A stretch of DNA of 64,000 nucleotides from Daphnia carinata (GCF_022539665.2 NC_081339.1:8863367-8927366); one strand, 5' to 3'. Numbered from the stretch's first letter, positions 9,435 through 22,610 are shown. Numbers and translations are program-made. The notes: generated by a model from the letters alone, not told the origin.

Positions 9435-10377
9435 GGACTTGTCTAAGCTGTTTACTAGGACAGAAACCATACAAATTGTTTGTGGTTTTTACCCTGATGT
9501 TTGTATACAAAAACGATAACGAATAATCATGGCACAATACTCACCCACTAAAATATCACGGTACATTCTTTTAAAGCAAAATTTTATCAAACCATTTACC
9601 CTATTTTGAAAAAAACGCAAAAAGTCGGCAAAAATTGCCTTAGAACGTCGTAGTATTTGACCGATACTTTTCGATTTTGGTTCCATGTATAATCATGCTG
9701 TTGCATTATTTTTTTTGCACATAGCTTTTTTTTTTTTTAAACTGTAATTGATTCGTACGCCAATGGTTATCAAGAATACATCTAACAAACGAGTTAAGCA
9801 TACGAATCGTCAAACTCTTTCCAATGGATGTTTCTGTATTTAGCATTTCAACTGATTTTTAAGAAATGCAAATTGCAAAGACAACGTCCAAAACATAAAC
9901 TATCGCTACCATAATTCAAACCAAAGTTTTCCTAAGGAATCATTGATGCTTTTCCTCAAGCTACCGTCTAATGTTTTAATATCAACCTTTTTTTAGTAAA
10001 GCTATGATGTTGGAGATATATTTACTGCTCCTTCCATTGTTTCAGTTTTAGATCCCTTATTCATCCCCATGATAAGTTCAAAAAGAACCGAATGTCTCTC
10101 ATATTTCTTCGATTAAACGTAGCTTCGCGTTTAATGAAAACCATATTCAATGCCATCTTGCTGTTCATTTTTCAAGTCAACTATCTTACAGAATATTAGC
10201 GTATGCTGAGTTGCGAAATCTCGTCATTCCGCTTAGTAATTCTCGAGTTTTCTCATCATTAAATCCTCAAGGAATATCCTTTAGTATAACCATTCAAATG
10301 GAAAAATTTACATAGTAAGGCATCATTAGACATCAGCTGATAACTTGAACGCCCTCAAACCCTAAAATTCTGCATTC
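9435..10377. other. Upstream spacer of opsin B
   Basis: Repeat-unit spacer matching 857-1799 closely. No gene seen. Confidence 0.6.
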
Positions 10378-11397
10378 ATTGTTAATTACCAGAGGGATCG
10401 TGTAACGATCCCGAAAGGTAATTGTAATTGTGCTAGAAATAAATGAAGAGACGACCCTAAGGGTGTAGACCCATTTATTTAGCTCTTTAAAGAAAAAAAA
10501 ACCAAAAAAGAACCAAAAACAAAGGAACACCTATTCCTTTCCTAATGCCTTGATACGCCCCCTCTCTTCAGACTTATTTCACCAGGGCTTGTAACAACTT
10601 TAACAACATAAACAACTAAACAAAACAATGATTATGAAATCAGAGATGGACCAGAGAAAAAACCTGACGTAATTCTGACAGGGGAAAAAACTCTGTCCGT
10701 AACGGTCATGAAAAAGGGTAACAACAGTAGTGCCATTCAAAGATCAACTCGTTAAGAAAAGACACAACAAAAAATTGCAGTTCTTCTATAGCTGCCATCT
10801 CGCCAGGGGTTTTCTTAGCCATGAAGCTGATTTGCTGGACGTTCGATGGACTGATTCCAGTTATGACCACTGCCTCCGCTGAAACCTCTGGGCTTTCTGG
10901 CTTGGTTTACTCTGTCAGAAACCAAAATATAATGAAAATACAAAAGGCTGACGGATATCAAACCACACAATAATTCTCCATAAATGAAGCCAGGGTGGGT
11001 TTGGGTGGGAGACAGACCCTTAGGTCGTCTCTTCATTTATTTCTAGCACAATTACAATTACCTTTCGGGATCGCTACACGATCCCTCTGGTAATTAACAA
11101 TTGTGCTGCGAAATGCCATTTCGTTAGACCCTAAGGGTGACTTTGTAGATTTGTTTAAATGTGAGTTTGTCCGAAGACTGATGATTCAACCGTTGCCTCC
11201 GCCGATCGGTTGTAAAATCTTCTAAACGTCGATTCGTGAGACGAGCTTCCCGCTTTTAAAATTGCATCCATTGACAATCCGTTGTTTGACGCCATAGAAG
11301 CGGCCGCGCTTCTAGTTGAATGTGCCCCAAATACCTTCGTATTGATCCCGGCTTCCTTTAGGACGGATCTTATCCATCGACTCACCGTGTTGGGTGA
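10378..11397 (-). mobile_element. DIRS copy 2, truncated by the assembly gap
   Basis: Only the 3' side is present: left inverted repeat from the ATT at 10378, internal complementary region 11015-11138, and the C-terminal end of the recombinase. It stops at the Ns. After the gap no DIRS sequence follows, so the missing gag, RT and right repeat were either not assembled or the join is false. Confidence 0.85.
11155..11397 (-). pseudogene. DIRS recombinase C-terminus, fragment
   Basis: Contains the H-x-x-R box (GAHSTRSAAAS) and FRRFYNR, cut off upstream by the gap at the codons before SRWIRSVLKEAG. Confidence 0.8.
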
Positions 11398-11497
11398 NNN
11401 NNNNNNNNNNNNNNNNNNNNNNNNNNNNNNNNNNNNNNNNNNNNNNNNNNNNNNNNNNNNNNNNNNNNNNNNNNNNNNNNNNNNNNNNNNNNNNNNN
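11398..11497. other. Assembly gap, 100 Ns
   Basis: Exactly 100 Ns, the usual placeholder for a gap of unknown size. Left of it is array sequence; right of it is single-copy sequence. Confidence 0.98.
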
Positions 11498-11522
11498 AAA
11501 TGATTTAACCGCTTCTTCGATT

Positions 11523-12487
11523 TTAGTTTGTTGTCGACAGATATACCAAAGCACCTTGGTGGACTAAATGTTTTTTCTGACTATTTGTCGATGAATTTTT
11601 GAAGCAAATTCAAGACCTGAAACTATAATAACTTAATATTCAATATGATTTATGATAAAGTATAAAACTTACTTGATTGTTGTTTGGCTTGTACTTGCCT
11701 TGGAACCACTTCAATAACACCCTGTTTACTAGTTCCACCTAACAAAGACTCTGCTTGTTGGAAATTGACGTCTTCCTCTGCGATCACTAGACCTGGCTGT
11801 AATCTTTCATTGATGTGTGTTCCTTGTGTAAGGTGACTCACTTCATATCCTTTTACAATAATAAAATATAAGAAGGAACGCATAGCAAATATAAAATTTG
11901 TCTATCGTTGAAAATACCTGCACATGACCCTAGAAAATTGGAATCACTTTCTATCAGAGATGTTTTAGCACGAACAGTGAAAGTGGTGTTCTCACTTATT
12001 GTCAATTGTTCTTCTGCACCCTCTCGTGCCCTTGTGTTCCTCTTAGTGGAAGCTGTTGTAAGAAAAATGTTAGATGTCATGCCATTTGACAATAACTAAA
12101 ATTAACTTACTAATATCTAGATGTAAATCCTGGTAGATTACTCTTGAACAGCTAGGCTTTGTCATGCATTGCAATGTGCACATATTTTTTACTGGTGAGT
12201 GGTCACCCAAAGTCACCCATCGACCTGGGACAACATATAAGAGAACCCTTAAAAAACAAAAAAGAACAGAACAATGGAAAAGAAACAGGTATTTTCAGAC
12301 AAACATAAATGTTACTTACCAAATTACGCACTATATCGTTTTTCCATGAGCTATACAATAAAAACAACTCCTGTCCCGTTTGAAGAAGATGAAACCGTCT
12401 CCCAGTGCTGCCAATGTTTAGAGAACTATTAAACTGTTTTTGATTGCCAATTATTATAACGGGTTGTGAGCTGCCTTCAAAGATCAT
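11523..12487 (-). CDS. Unrecognised multi-exon gene (partial model)
   Basis: I do not recognise this protein. Four exons connect in phase on the minus strand: 12111-12224, 11918-12052, 11673-11849 and 11523-11563 (stop at 11523-11525), all with GT-AG borders. A further open exon, 12320-12487, starts with an ATG (MIFEGSSQPV) and has a good GTAAGT donor, but it does not join the next exon in phase with the acceptor I can see. Either the first junction is misread or the gene is damaged. Readable pieces include STKRNTRAREGAEEQLTI and GYEVSHLTQGTHINERL. There are no visible membrane helices or catalytic motifs. It lies next to the gap, and its base composition differs from the array. Confidence 0.5.
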
Positions 12488-14156
12488 TAGGATATGAAAT
12501 TGATTGTTTAATTTAACTTATACCAAACTTATATTTCCTATAAATGTAAGAATTATTGAATATCCAATTTCAGACGTGTAAATTGCTAAGACAATGGGAG
12601 GGCGGGGGAGATTAACTGACGATACTATTTCATTGTTCAGAGTGAAAAAAAGAGATATATTTTTAAAACAAATCCGTAACTGTAACATTCCAGTTGTTGT
12701 ATGCTTTTTATTACTATTATTAGGCATTAAATATTTATCGATTTTGATCAATAAGTACAAAATATATGATTCTACCAGAAAATATTAGCATTAAAAAATA
12801 CCGTTTGTCTAAAAAAAAAATTGTTTGAAGTTCTTGACCTTTTGCTAAGTTTATTTAGGAAACTTTACTTTATCATTTTTCAGGAGGCTTTTAGAATGAT
12901 ATGGCCCTTTACGTTGTTTAAATAGTAAAGTAAAACAAATTTAAAAAAAAATTTAAGCTTACACTTCGACAAGGGATGCTGTTTAGTCTACTTTGCCAAT
13001 GTAGGACTCTGGGGGTATAATGCGGAAATCGGTTTCATATGCCGTATTTCACACACAAAATCCGACGAAAACCATTAACCAAATGTACCTTTGCGGAAAT
13101 CACTCGCGGTAACGTTTTTCGTTGGCTTTTAACGAACGAACAGCGTTAACCAGAGATTACCTTTGTGAACATCGCAAGCTCCGATCGATATTAGTTACCC
13201 CTAACCGACGAAAGGCGTAAACTCGAAATTAACAGTGAATGTTTACGGATGGGGTGTCTGCGATGGAAAAATGTTACAAAATGTTGAAGTTAAATGGGTT
13301 GCAATTTCACTAGCTGTTGAAATTGGCTTGTTTCGAACAGCAGCAAAAGAGATGTTGATCTTGCAGAGAAGGACTTTTTCTTGGTCTTGTAGACCTCTCC
13401 TTAAGCTTAACGTTTTTCATTTTGGAAAAACGAGTTCTCCAGAACACCTCGGTAGCCCTGCTGCAGCCTACTTGTCGGAAAATTTGATGTCTTGAGTGCC
13501 CGGCTAGGACTAACGGCAACACAGGCCCTCTTGCCGCAAAAGGTTTTTTCGCAATTTCCGCGAAAAGTCTATATGAACTGAAACACTTGCCAATATTCAT
13601 TAAATTAGTTACCGCATAGACGGGACTTTCTATTCCAAAGTCTGTTTCTCATAGCCTAGTAGAAAGAAAATTTGTCGTAGATTTTTTTCAGCAATTTTTG
13701 GCTTTGCCTAACGGTGGTTTGTTCCACCACTTCGTGATGTAAGGAAACGAGTTCAATTCATCTTTCGTTTTCATGGTAATGTCTACTACACATTCCGTGT
13801 CTTAAACGCCAACAAATGTAATACCTTTCTTTCCTTGAACTAAAATCATAGTGACGGTGCCACACGAGTATGATTCTGCCATAAAGAATTCATCAGGAAA
13901 CGGATAAAAAAGGCATCTTTTTGGACAATAAAAATTTTATTTAGACAAAAAAACGGAGTCCGTCAAAATAAAAAAAATTAACAAGAACACTTTTAACAGA
14001 GTAAAATTCAAAATTATCAGAAATCATCGAATTTTCTCGTTTTCGTTAGTCCACAGTTGAAAAGCCAGCGTCGTCATCATGAATGATAGCCGCCTAATAA
14101 CCAGAGCACCCACCAATCTCTTTCAGAAAGAAACCTACTGATCAAGCTCGATGTAG
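12488..14156. other. Single-copy left flank of opsin C, no gene identified
   Basis: AT-rich sequence to about 13000, then mixed composition. From about 13790 to 13890 it resembles the downstream spacer of the other opsins at a lower identity (for example GCCACACGAGTATGATTCTG against GCCACACGGATATAATGCTG). From about 13892 it becomes nearly identical to them. No DIRS right end is present. I see no supported gene in 12488-13790. Confidence 0.55.
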
Positions 14157-15626
14157 TTAAGCTGATTCGCACTTGACAGTTTCTGTCATCTCAGTCTTCT
14201 CCGAAATGACAGATTGGTTATCGGTCACTGCTTTCTTCTCTTCCACGATGCACATCCAAGGGAACATTTGCTTGAGGCACTGTAAAAAAAAAATTTTAAA
14301 ATTTGATGAGGAAAATAGTTTAATGAAATCGAACTGTACCTCTCGGTATTTAGGATGGGAAATGGCATAAATGAGTGGATTGTAGGCGCAAGATGTTTTA
14401 GCCAAAATTACTGGAATGGCAGATACCAACGGAGTAATCTTTGAAACGTCACCAAATGTGCCCAAGATGCAGATAACGGTAAAAGGAGTCCATGCGGTCA
14501 ACCACATCGAGACGTTCATGATGGAAACCTTGGCAATGCGGATCTCGGCAGACACCTGCTGCTGGTCGTTGTTGCTGCGAAGAGAAGCAACATTCATCTT
14601 CTTGGCTTGCGCACGCAGTTCTTCTTCGTGCTTAAAAACAGCATGGACGATGAAGTAATAACAGCCAGCAATGACAATGATTGGCAGAATGTAGTTTGCA
14701 ATGGTGGCTGCCATAATATGGGTTTTGTTATTCATATTTTGAGAGACATAGTCATACGAACATCTGTTTATTTGTGGTGAGAAAAAGAACTAAATGTTAT
14801 ATGAATATAGCCACGCTTACAGATCAAAATACTCACGTTCCCATGATGCCGTCCATGGCGTACGCACCCCAGCCGATCAGTGGGCAGATGGACCAGCCCA
14901 AAGCCCAGATCCAGCTCATGGTGATGATGGTGACAGCGCGGTCTAAATTTCGTTAAGGAAGTGTATCGATTATTTTTAAGGTAATTCTTCTACATAAGAA
15001 TAATTTTAGTAATTTTTTGAGAAAAATCATACTGAAAGTAAGTGGAGTCCCACTGAATCCCTTCACAATCACATTATAGCGATCGTAAGAGATCATGGTC
15101 AATGTGAAAATCTGGTTGTACCCGAAGCAAGCCCCTATTTACAGAAGTCAACAGACGATTAATAGTTAACATCGTATCAAACCATTCAGCGCGTAAAATT
15201 ATTAATTCGCGGCACACCAAGAAAAGCATGGATTTGGCAGCCCATTTCTCCAAAGCGCCATGGTCCGCCGAGGAAGAAATTGTAGACGCATTCCGGGAAG
15301 AGAGCAAGCATCAACAGGAAGTCTGAGACAGCCAAATTCATCACCAAGAGGTTCGCGGGGCTTCGAAGAGCTGGGAAACGGCTGAAGATTTTCAGAACGA
15401 CAGCGTTCCCGGCAACGGCGCAAGTACCGACGATCAAGTACAGTAAACCCAAAAAGTAATACCAAGCCGGGTGCAGAGCCTTGTAGGAGTGCCAGTGAGG
15501 GTGAAGGAAGCTGCGGATATCCTCCGGAGCGTAGGCATAGAGAGTGAAGGTATCGGGCAAAGCCCACGGATCGAAAGCCTGCTTCTGGGCCATAGCCACC
15601 ACAGCATCACCAGTCAAATTCGCCAT
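14157..15626 (-). CDS. Opsin C, complete
   Basis: Exons 15218-15626, 15033-15134, 14837-14942, 14340-14763 and 14157-14279. The protein is identical by eye to opsin B. It shares with copy E the synonymous TTC codon in the N-terminal FLHP. Unlike the other copies, its 3' flank beyond about 13892 is diverged single-copy sequence, so it is probably the 3'-most member of this array. The last intron is 60 nt and open in frame. Confidence 0.92.
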
Positions 15627-15837
15627 TTTTCTAACGGAAAAAAACATCCATTTTTGTCAATTAGTACAACAAATGAAAATTATGGTATATTCAAAATGAT
15701 GTTTTACCTGGAAAAGAGATTTTGTTTTCAAAGAAGACAAAAGAATCTAGCACAGAAAGAATTGTCAAAGGAAATGACTTTGTAAAGATTGAGGGCTGAC
15801 AAGCAGAAGAAGCGACCTCGAAAGCAAGAGCTTACAG

Positions 15838-15942
15838 ACTGACGCTATGAATTGAACAGATGAAACGGTCGTTTATATACAGAATTTTCACACGGAAATC
15901 AATGTCTTGGCGATGACGTCCTCAAGAAACTTTATTGAATTA
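15838..15942 (-). promoter_or_regulatory. Opsin C core promoter
   Basis: TCAGT 15838-15842, TATATAAA 15872-15879, RCSI/P3-like site 15932-15942. The 5' UTR exon ends at 15708. The spacing is the same as in copies A and B. Confidence 0.75.
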
Positions 15943-16886
15943 GGACTTGTCTAAGCTGTTTACTAGGACAGAAACCATACAAATTGTTTGTGGTTTTTAC
16001 CCTGATGTTTGTATACAAAAACGATAACGAATAATCATGGCACAATACTCACCCACTAAAATATCACGGTACATTCTTTTAAAGCAAAATTTTATCAAAC
16101 CATTTACCCTATTTTGAAAAAAACGCAAAAAGTCGGCAAAAATTGCCTTAGAACGTCGTAGTATTTGACCGATACTTTTCGATTTTGGTTCCATGTATAA
16201 TCATGCTGTTGCATTATTTTTTTTGCACATAGCTTTTTTTTTTTTTTAAACTGTAATTGATTCGTACGCCATTGGTTATCAAGAATACATCTAACAAACG
16301 AGTTAAGCATACGAATCGTCAAACTCTTTCCAATGGATGTTTCTGTATTTAGCATTTCAACTGATTTTTAAGAAATGCAAATTGCAAAGACAACGTCCAA
16401 AACATAAACTATCGCTACCATAATTCAAACCAAAGTTTTCCTAAGGAATCATTGATGCTTTTCCTCAACCTACCGTCTAATGTTTTAATATCAACCTTTT
16501 TTTAGTAAAGCTATGATGTTGGAGATATATTTACTGCTCCTTCCATTGTTTCAGTTTTAGATCCCTTATTCATCCCCATGATAAGTTCAAAAAGAACCGA
16601 ATGTCTCTCATATTTCTTCGATTAAACGTAGCTTCGCGTTTAATGAAAACCATATTCAATGCCATCTTGCTGTTCATTTTTCAAGTCAACTATCTTACAG
16701 AATATTAGCGTATGCTGAGTTGCGAAATCTCGTCATTCCGCTTAGTAATTCTCGAGTTTTCTCATCATTAAATCCTCAAGGAATATCCTTTAGTATAACC
16801 ATTCAAATGGAAAAATTTACATAGTAAGGCATCATTAGACATCAGCTGATAACTTGAACGCCCTCAAACCCTAAAATTCTGCATTC
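15943..16886. other. Upstream spacer of opsin C
   Basis: Repeat-unit spacer as at 857-1799. No gene seen. Confidence 0.6.
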
Positions 16887-17660
16887 ATTGTTAATTACCA
16901 GAGGGATCGTGTAACGATCCCGAAAGGTAATTGTAATTGTGCTAGAAATAAATGAAGAGACGACCCTAAGGGTGTAGACCCATTTATTTAGCTCTTTAAA
17001 GAAAAAAAAAAAAGAACCAAAAACAAAGGAACACCTATTCCTTTCCTAATGCCTTGATACGCCCCCTCTCTTCAGACTTATTTCACCAGGGCTTGTAACA
17101 ACTTTAACAACATAAACAACTAAACAAAACAATGATTATGAAATCAGAGATGGACCAGAGAAAAAAACCTGACGTAATTCTGACAGGGGAAAAAACTCTG
17201 TCCGTAACGGTCATGAAAAAGGGTAACAACAGTAGTGCCATTCAAAGATCAACTCGTTAAGAAAAGACACAACAAAAAATTGCAGTTCTTCTATAGCTGC
17301 CATCTCGCCAGGGGTTTTCTTAGCCATGAAGCTGATTTGCTGGACGTTCGATGGACTGATTCCAGTTATGACCACTGCCTCCGCTGAAACCTCTGGGCTT
17401 TCTGGCTTGGTTTACTCTATCAGAAACCAAAATATAATGAAAATACAAAAGGCTGACGGATATCAAACCACACAATAATTCTCCATAAATGAAGCCAGGG
17501 TGGGTTTGGGTGGGAGACAGACCCTTAGGGTCGTCTCTTCATTTATTTCTAGCACAATTACAATTACCTTTCGGGATCGCTACACGATCCCTCTGGTAAT
17601 TAACAATTGTGCTGCGAAATGCCATTTCGTTAGACCCTAAGGGTGACTTTGTAGATTTGT

Positions 17661-18502
17661 TTAAATGTGAGTTTGTCCGAAGACTGATGATTCAACCGTT
17701 GCCTCCGCCGATCGGTTGTAAAATCTTCTAAACGTCGATTCGTGAGACGAGCTTCCCGCTTTTAAAATTGCATCCATTGACAATCCGTTGTTTGACGCCA
17801 TAGAAGCGGCCGCGCTTCTAGTTGAATGTGCCCCAAATACCTTCGTATTGATCCCGGCTTCCTTTAGGACGGATCTTATCCATCGACTCACCGTGTTGGG
17901 TGACACTGGTTTGTGCGGAGCAATGACTGCTATAACCAGCCTATCACTGTTGTGTTCCGCTCGAAAACTACTAGTGCGCTCCTTGTATGACTCCAACGTC
18001 CTAACCGGACATACCTTTGGATCTGGACAAGCTGTTAAAGAGAATGTTTGCTATGGAACGTTTCTCTGAGCTTTCCTCGGCGCCCCAACGCGAATTTTAC
18101 GCTATTTGAAGCGAATACTAACGAACTGTATTCAATTGCCGCAATTTCTGAGACTCGCATGAGCGTCGCTAGCGCAATCAACGTTACCATTTTGTACGCT
18201 AACAGGTATAGAGGTAACGAATCGTTTTCTCCTAACGAAGAAACAAAGGTGAGGACTTGATTAGGATCCCATGTTGCATTGTATCTCGGACGAGGCGGAT
18301 TTCGATTGTAACAACCTTTGAGCAATCTTACTACTTCCGGCCGCTCGCCTATGGGCACGCCCTCCGCTGGCTTAAGAGTGCTCGACAACATCGACCTATG
18401 AAGATTAATAGAACTATACGATTTACCCGACGCATGCAAATTTGTTAAAAATTCCAAGATGTCCGCTATAACAATTGAGAAGGGATTCGAACGCCTCCCC
18501 AT
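17661..18502 (-). pseudogene. DIRS recombinase, copy 3, broken
   Basis: Two frames, 18502-18035 and 17996-17661, with the same frameshift and TAG as the other copies. The catalytic Arg, HxxR and Tyr boxes are all still readable. Confidence 0.8.
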
Positions 18503-20548
18503 ACATCAATGCACCCAATTTCTCCATGCTGACTCATAAGCGGTTTGGGTGTTGGGCCTAATTCCGGCCATGAGTAAGTCGACCACCGTTGTCGAAAATC
18601 CTCGCTCAAGTTACTGTCTCCTGACAGCTTCCAGACGGCCAAGTGCAGCGCATTGTTCCAGGTAAGCGGGTGAGTTTCGTCCAGTGCTGATTTCAAAAGG
18701 GTCTGAGACGGCGCAAGAAGACGTGGGACGTCGCAGGAGAGCTCCAGCAATAACGGGAACCACGGCTGGCCTATCCAAACTGGACAAAAAAAAACCACTA
18801 CAGATTTTTCCCGCCTGATCTTTCCTAAGCATTTGAAAATTAAGGCGAATGGTGGGAAACAGTAAGCCAACAACCCTTTCCAATTGACTGAAAAGGCGTT
18901 TGTTGCCATTGCGCCAGGTTGCGGATGCCATGAAATAAATGATGGAAGCTGTGCGTTCCAAGGTGTTGCGAAAGCGTCAACGACTGACGGCCATAGTTCC
19001 TGAATGCACTTGAAAACGCGCGGATCCAACTTCCAATCCCCGGCGTCTGGCCCGGCTCGTGACTCTTCATCCGCAATGATATTTAATTTGCCCGCTACGT
19101 GAACCGCCTCCAACGATATGCCGCGGTTCTCGCACCAAGTTGTAAGCTGGGCAGATACGTTAGTCAGGGCCTGAGATCGAGAACCCCCGCAATGATTAAT
19201 ATAGGCTACAGCTGTCGAATTGTCCAAGAATACCCTAATTGAGATATTCTTAGACTGAGCAGCGAACGCCTGTACCGCAAAGAACGCTCCTAATAGTTCG
19301 AGCTCGTTAATGTGCTTTTTTATATCCGCTGGCGTCCAAGATCCTCTCGTTCTGATTTCATCACAGCATGCACCCCAACCTGATAGCGACGCATCTGTAT
19401 AAATCTCGAGATCTGGTGTGTGGGGAAAGAAAATTTTATCTTGGGTTTTGTTTAGATTAAACACCCAGCATTCCAGGTCCTCACGAGCTTCCGCTGAAAG
19501 TGAGCATCTAGTCTTTAAATTGAAATTGGCCGATTGCGCTTGTTTGATGTAGAACCATTGCAATCTACGGTAATGCGCCTGAGCGTATGGAATCGCTGGG
19601 ATCGCCCAGGTAACGTTGCCCATGATAGACGCAATCTTTCGCAAAGAAATTGATTCCGCCGCAAGCGCCGCCTCACACATCTTCTTAACTGCTTTTACTT
19701 TGATGTTTGGCAAGGCGAAGGACAATCGAACCGAGTCGATTACTAGCCCCAGATATTCTAGGACTTGCGTAGGGACCAACACGGATTTTTCCCAATTTAT
19801 TAAAAAACCCAGATGTTTTAGCAACTGGATGGTTACGTTAAGATCCCCTAATGTGCTTTCTTCAGACACATTCAAAATTAAGATGTCATCCAAATAGATT
19901 ATCAGTCTTACGCCCTTTTTTCTCAAAAAACCCATGACAACCTTGAGAATTTTTGTAAAAATCCTTGGCGCGGAAGCCAGACCAAAGGCCAGACAGGCAA
20001 ATTGGAATAAACGCCCCTTCCACTGGAACCGCAAAAACTTTTGGTGGGCAGCACAAACCGGCACCGTCAGGTAGGCGTCTTTTAAATCTAGTTTAACCAT
20101 CCAATCCCCTTTTGGTAAAAGAAAACGAGCCGATTCTAGATTTTCCATCTTGAAGTGTTCGTACCGAATAAATTGATTTAAGGGCTTCAGATTAATGATA
20201 GGCCTAAACCCACCCGATTTTTTGGGAATCACAAATAAAGAACAAACGAACCCTTCAGACCCGTCAGTGATTTCTCTAATAGCCCGCTTTCTGACAAGAT
20301 CCCTCACTTCTCTGTCACAAACTGCCTCCATCTCTTTGGGCATTACAACAGAGACAGGAATTGTGCGATGAGTAGGTGAAATGCTGAAATCGAGTTTAAC
20401 GCCATGCGATAAACTATCGAGGATCCATTTATCGTCCGTTACCACCGTCCAACGATCCGCAAAAGCTATCAACCTAGCACCCACTTGCTCTTCCGCCCGG
20501 CGTTTAGAACAAATAATAGATTGGGGATTAAAAACGTACCTTTGGCCT
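18466..20548 (-). pseudogene. DIRS RT / RNase H part, copy 3, cut off by the MULE
   Basis: The RT frame is open from 20484 to the stop at 18466 and includes the linker that copy 1 lost, all RT and RNase H motifs and the methyltransferase-like end. Upstream it runs into the transposon at 20557, so it is separated from its gag-like start. Confidence 0.85.
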
Positions 20549-20556
20549 CCCCGTAA

Positions 20557-21195
20557 GGTAGCCGGTGAAATAGGACTGAAACGAAATAGGACTGGAGAAA
20601 TAGGACTGCAAATATCCAGTCCTATTTCTACCGGAGAAATAGGACTGGGAGAAATAGGACTGACTTTTCAAAACTTTTAGGACAGTCCTATTTCTCCATG
20701 CCAGCAGTCCTATTTCTCTTCGGCATCAGTCCTATTTCTCCTTAGAAATAGTCCTATTTATTTTATTTTATTTTGTTCCAATAGGAACGATATGCCTCCA
20801 ATCCGGTAGGCAACATATTGCGTAAGAGCGTCGGCTTATATCCATTTCTCTTTGTAAAAAGCCGATGGTGTTAACTCATAACTTAAATGGTTCACCAAAC
20901 ATTTATCTTTTATCCTATTTTAATTTAAATTGCAGGGGACCATTAATTATGTTATATCTAATATAGTTCATTTAATAAAATACTACAACGGCCACACCAG
21001 AAATATTTATTAAATTTTTCTTACTTTTTAGTGCATAAATAACTTTTCCAGTTGCACTCATGTTGTACTTGCTCATACAACTATCAGCAACGAATAACAA
21101 GCAAGTCTTACCATATCGGTAGCGCTCTAACCTGTGACACGGGTAGTCCTATGTTCGATTCTCCGTGATTACATTTCTTCTGAGGTTTTTAATAA
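20557..21195 (+). repeat. MULE left terminal inverted repeat
   Basis: Inverse partner of 23799-24432 over nearly its whole length. The outer 200 bp is an array of the 12-mer GAAATAGGACTG and its complement CAGTCCTATTTC, about nine copies in mixed orientation. The inner part near 21113-21170 contains a tRNA-like stretch with a GTTCGATTC B-box-type block. Confidence 0.88.
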
Positions 21196-21725
21196 CATTT
21201 GCGGTTAAGTTTACTATGAATAGTAGAAGAATGTTAATGAATCTTCGCCTGTATGAAAGCTAGTTCCTCACCAGGAGCAAGAAGAACTGTTGAGATACAA
21301 GAGAATGGATGAGAGAGGAGATGGTAGATAACGGTAGATGGGCGAAAAATAAATTATTTGTAATTTAACATTTTAACAATTCCTCAACTTCTTTACCAAG
21401 AAGAGGATTCTACCACCGAAGTGGATGGCCGAGCATGACATAGCATTACTCATCAAGTGACGTATGCCAAAGGATTAAGTTAATATTTATATTGACTTTG
21501 AAATAAAATTGATGAAGAAGATTTATGGGTGCTAAAGCCGAGGAAGTTGAAGATAGTTGCCGGCGGCGAATAGAAAGAAGAGATTTGCATGACCAGGAGA
21601 AGAGCAGCCGACTATAGCGCTGTCTTCGAGAAGATAAAGGTATAGATACTATCTCATTTACAAATAGTTTGTTATGTAAAAATAATAAATTTTATATTGT
21701 AATAGGATATAATCCCCCTTCCTAG

Positions 21726-22610
21726 AGTCCAGCGGATCGTGACCGATTTCGAACGTGCTATATTTACCTGTCCGCAGGCACTTTGTGGATTGCCAGCACT
21801 TTGGCTGCAATTTCCACTGGTGCCAAGCCGTTCTGAAAAAGGTCCGGGATCTTCACCTTGCCACCCTCTACAACAACAAGGGACCGAATCCAGTGCGAGA
21901 CTTTGTCTTTCGCCTGCTATGCCTTGCATATCTTCCAGGTAAATAGCACACAAATGTTATATTTAATTGTCATAAATAACATTTGTGAACTTTAATTTTG
22001 TAGCTGGTAAAATTCCTGGTGTGTTTGACGCGTTGAAGAGCTTAGCACCTAGCGAACTTTCAGCACTCATGGATTATATGGAGCGGAATTGGATTCGGGG
22101 CAAGTTCGCTGAGAACTGGTCATGCTTCAACATCTTAACGCGTACCAATAACGACTGCGAAGGAATGCACCACCAATGGAACAAGGTAATTTAAATTTGA
22201 ATAATAATATGTAATGAATAATTAATAACAAAAATGTTTGTAGTTGGCAGGCGGATCTAATTTAAAATTCTACAAGATGACAATGATATTCGAAGAAGTT
22301 TCCTTACTAGCACGCTACTCTGCCATGACAAAATAAGGGCTCACCGGAAGAAAGAGACCCAACTTAAGAATTCCGTACTGTTCCAGCTTTGGGCGCGCTA
22401 TCAAAATAATGAGGTATGTTTTCTAAATTTACAAGAAAAAAAAGTTTCCCTATAGCTTATCATTGTTTTTGCAGCTATCTACAATGGATCTACTAGAAGA
22501 AATAGTTTTAGAGCTTAGATCATCTTTTCCCGCTATTGTTTCCTCACATGCCCTTAATGTTGCTATAAATAATATTAATGATGAACTAGATATGTCTATA
22601 ATTGAATAAA
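21726..22610 (+). pseudogene. MULE transposase remnant
   Basis: Only the C-terminal half of a Mutator-like transposase is visible. In order: VTDFERA (the second-Asp motif of MULE DDE enzymes), the C-x-H-type block CNFHWCQAVLKKV, IPGVFDALKSL, RNWIRGKFAENWSCF and RTNNDCEGMHHQWNK, characteristic of the family. At least three exon-like pieces are separated by GT-AG introns (about 21942-22002, 22191-22242, 22413-22474). Frameshifts occur near 21780 and 22320. The last piece ends in MSIIE at a TAA near 22608. The first catalytic Asp region was not found, so it is non-functional. Confidence 0.82.

Noticed and set aside
21113-21170. Functional tRNA gene in the MULE repeat
   Set aside because: Acceptor and T stems do not pair. 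At best a decayed tRNA-like block.
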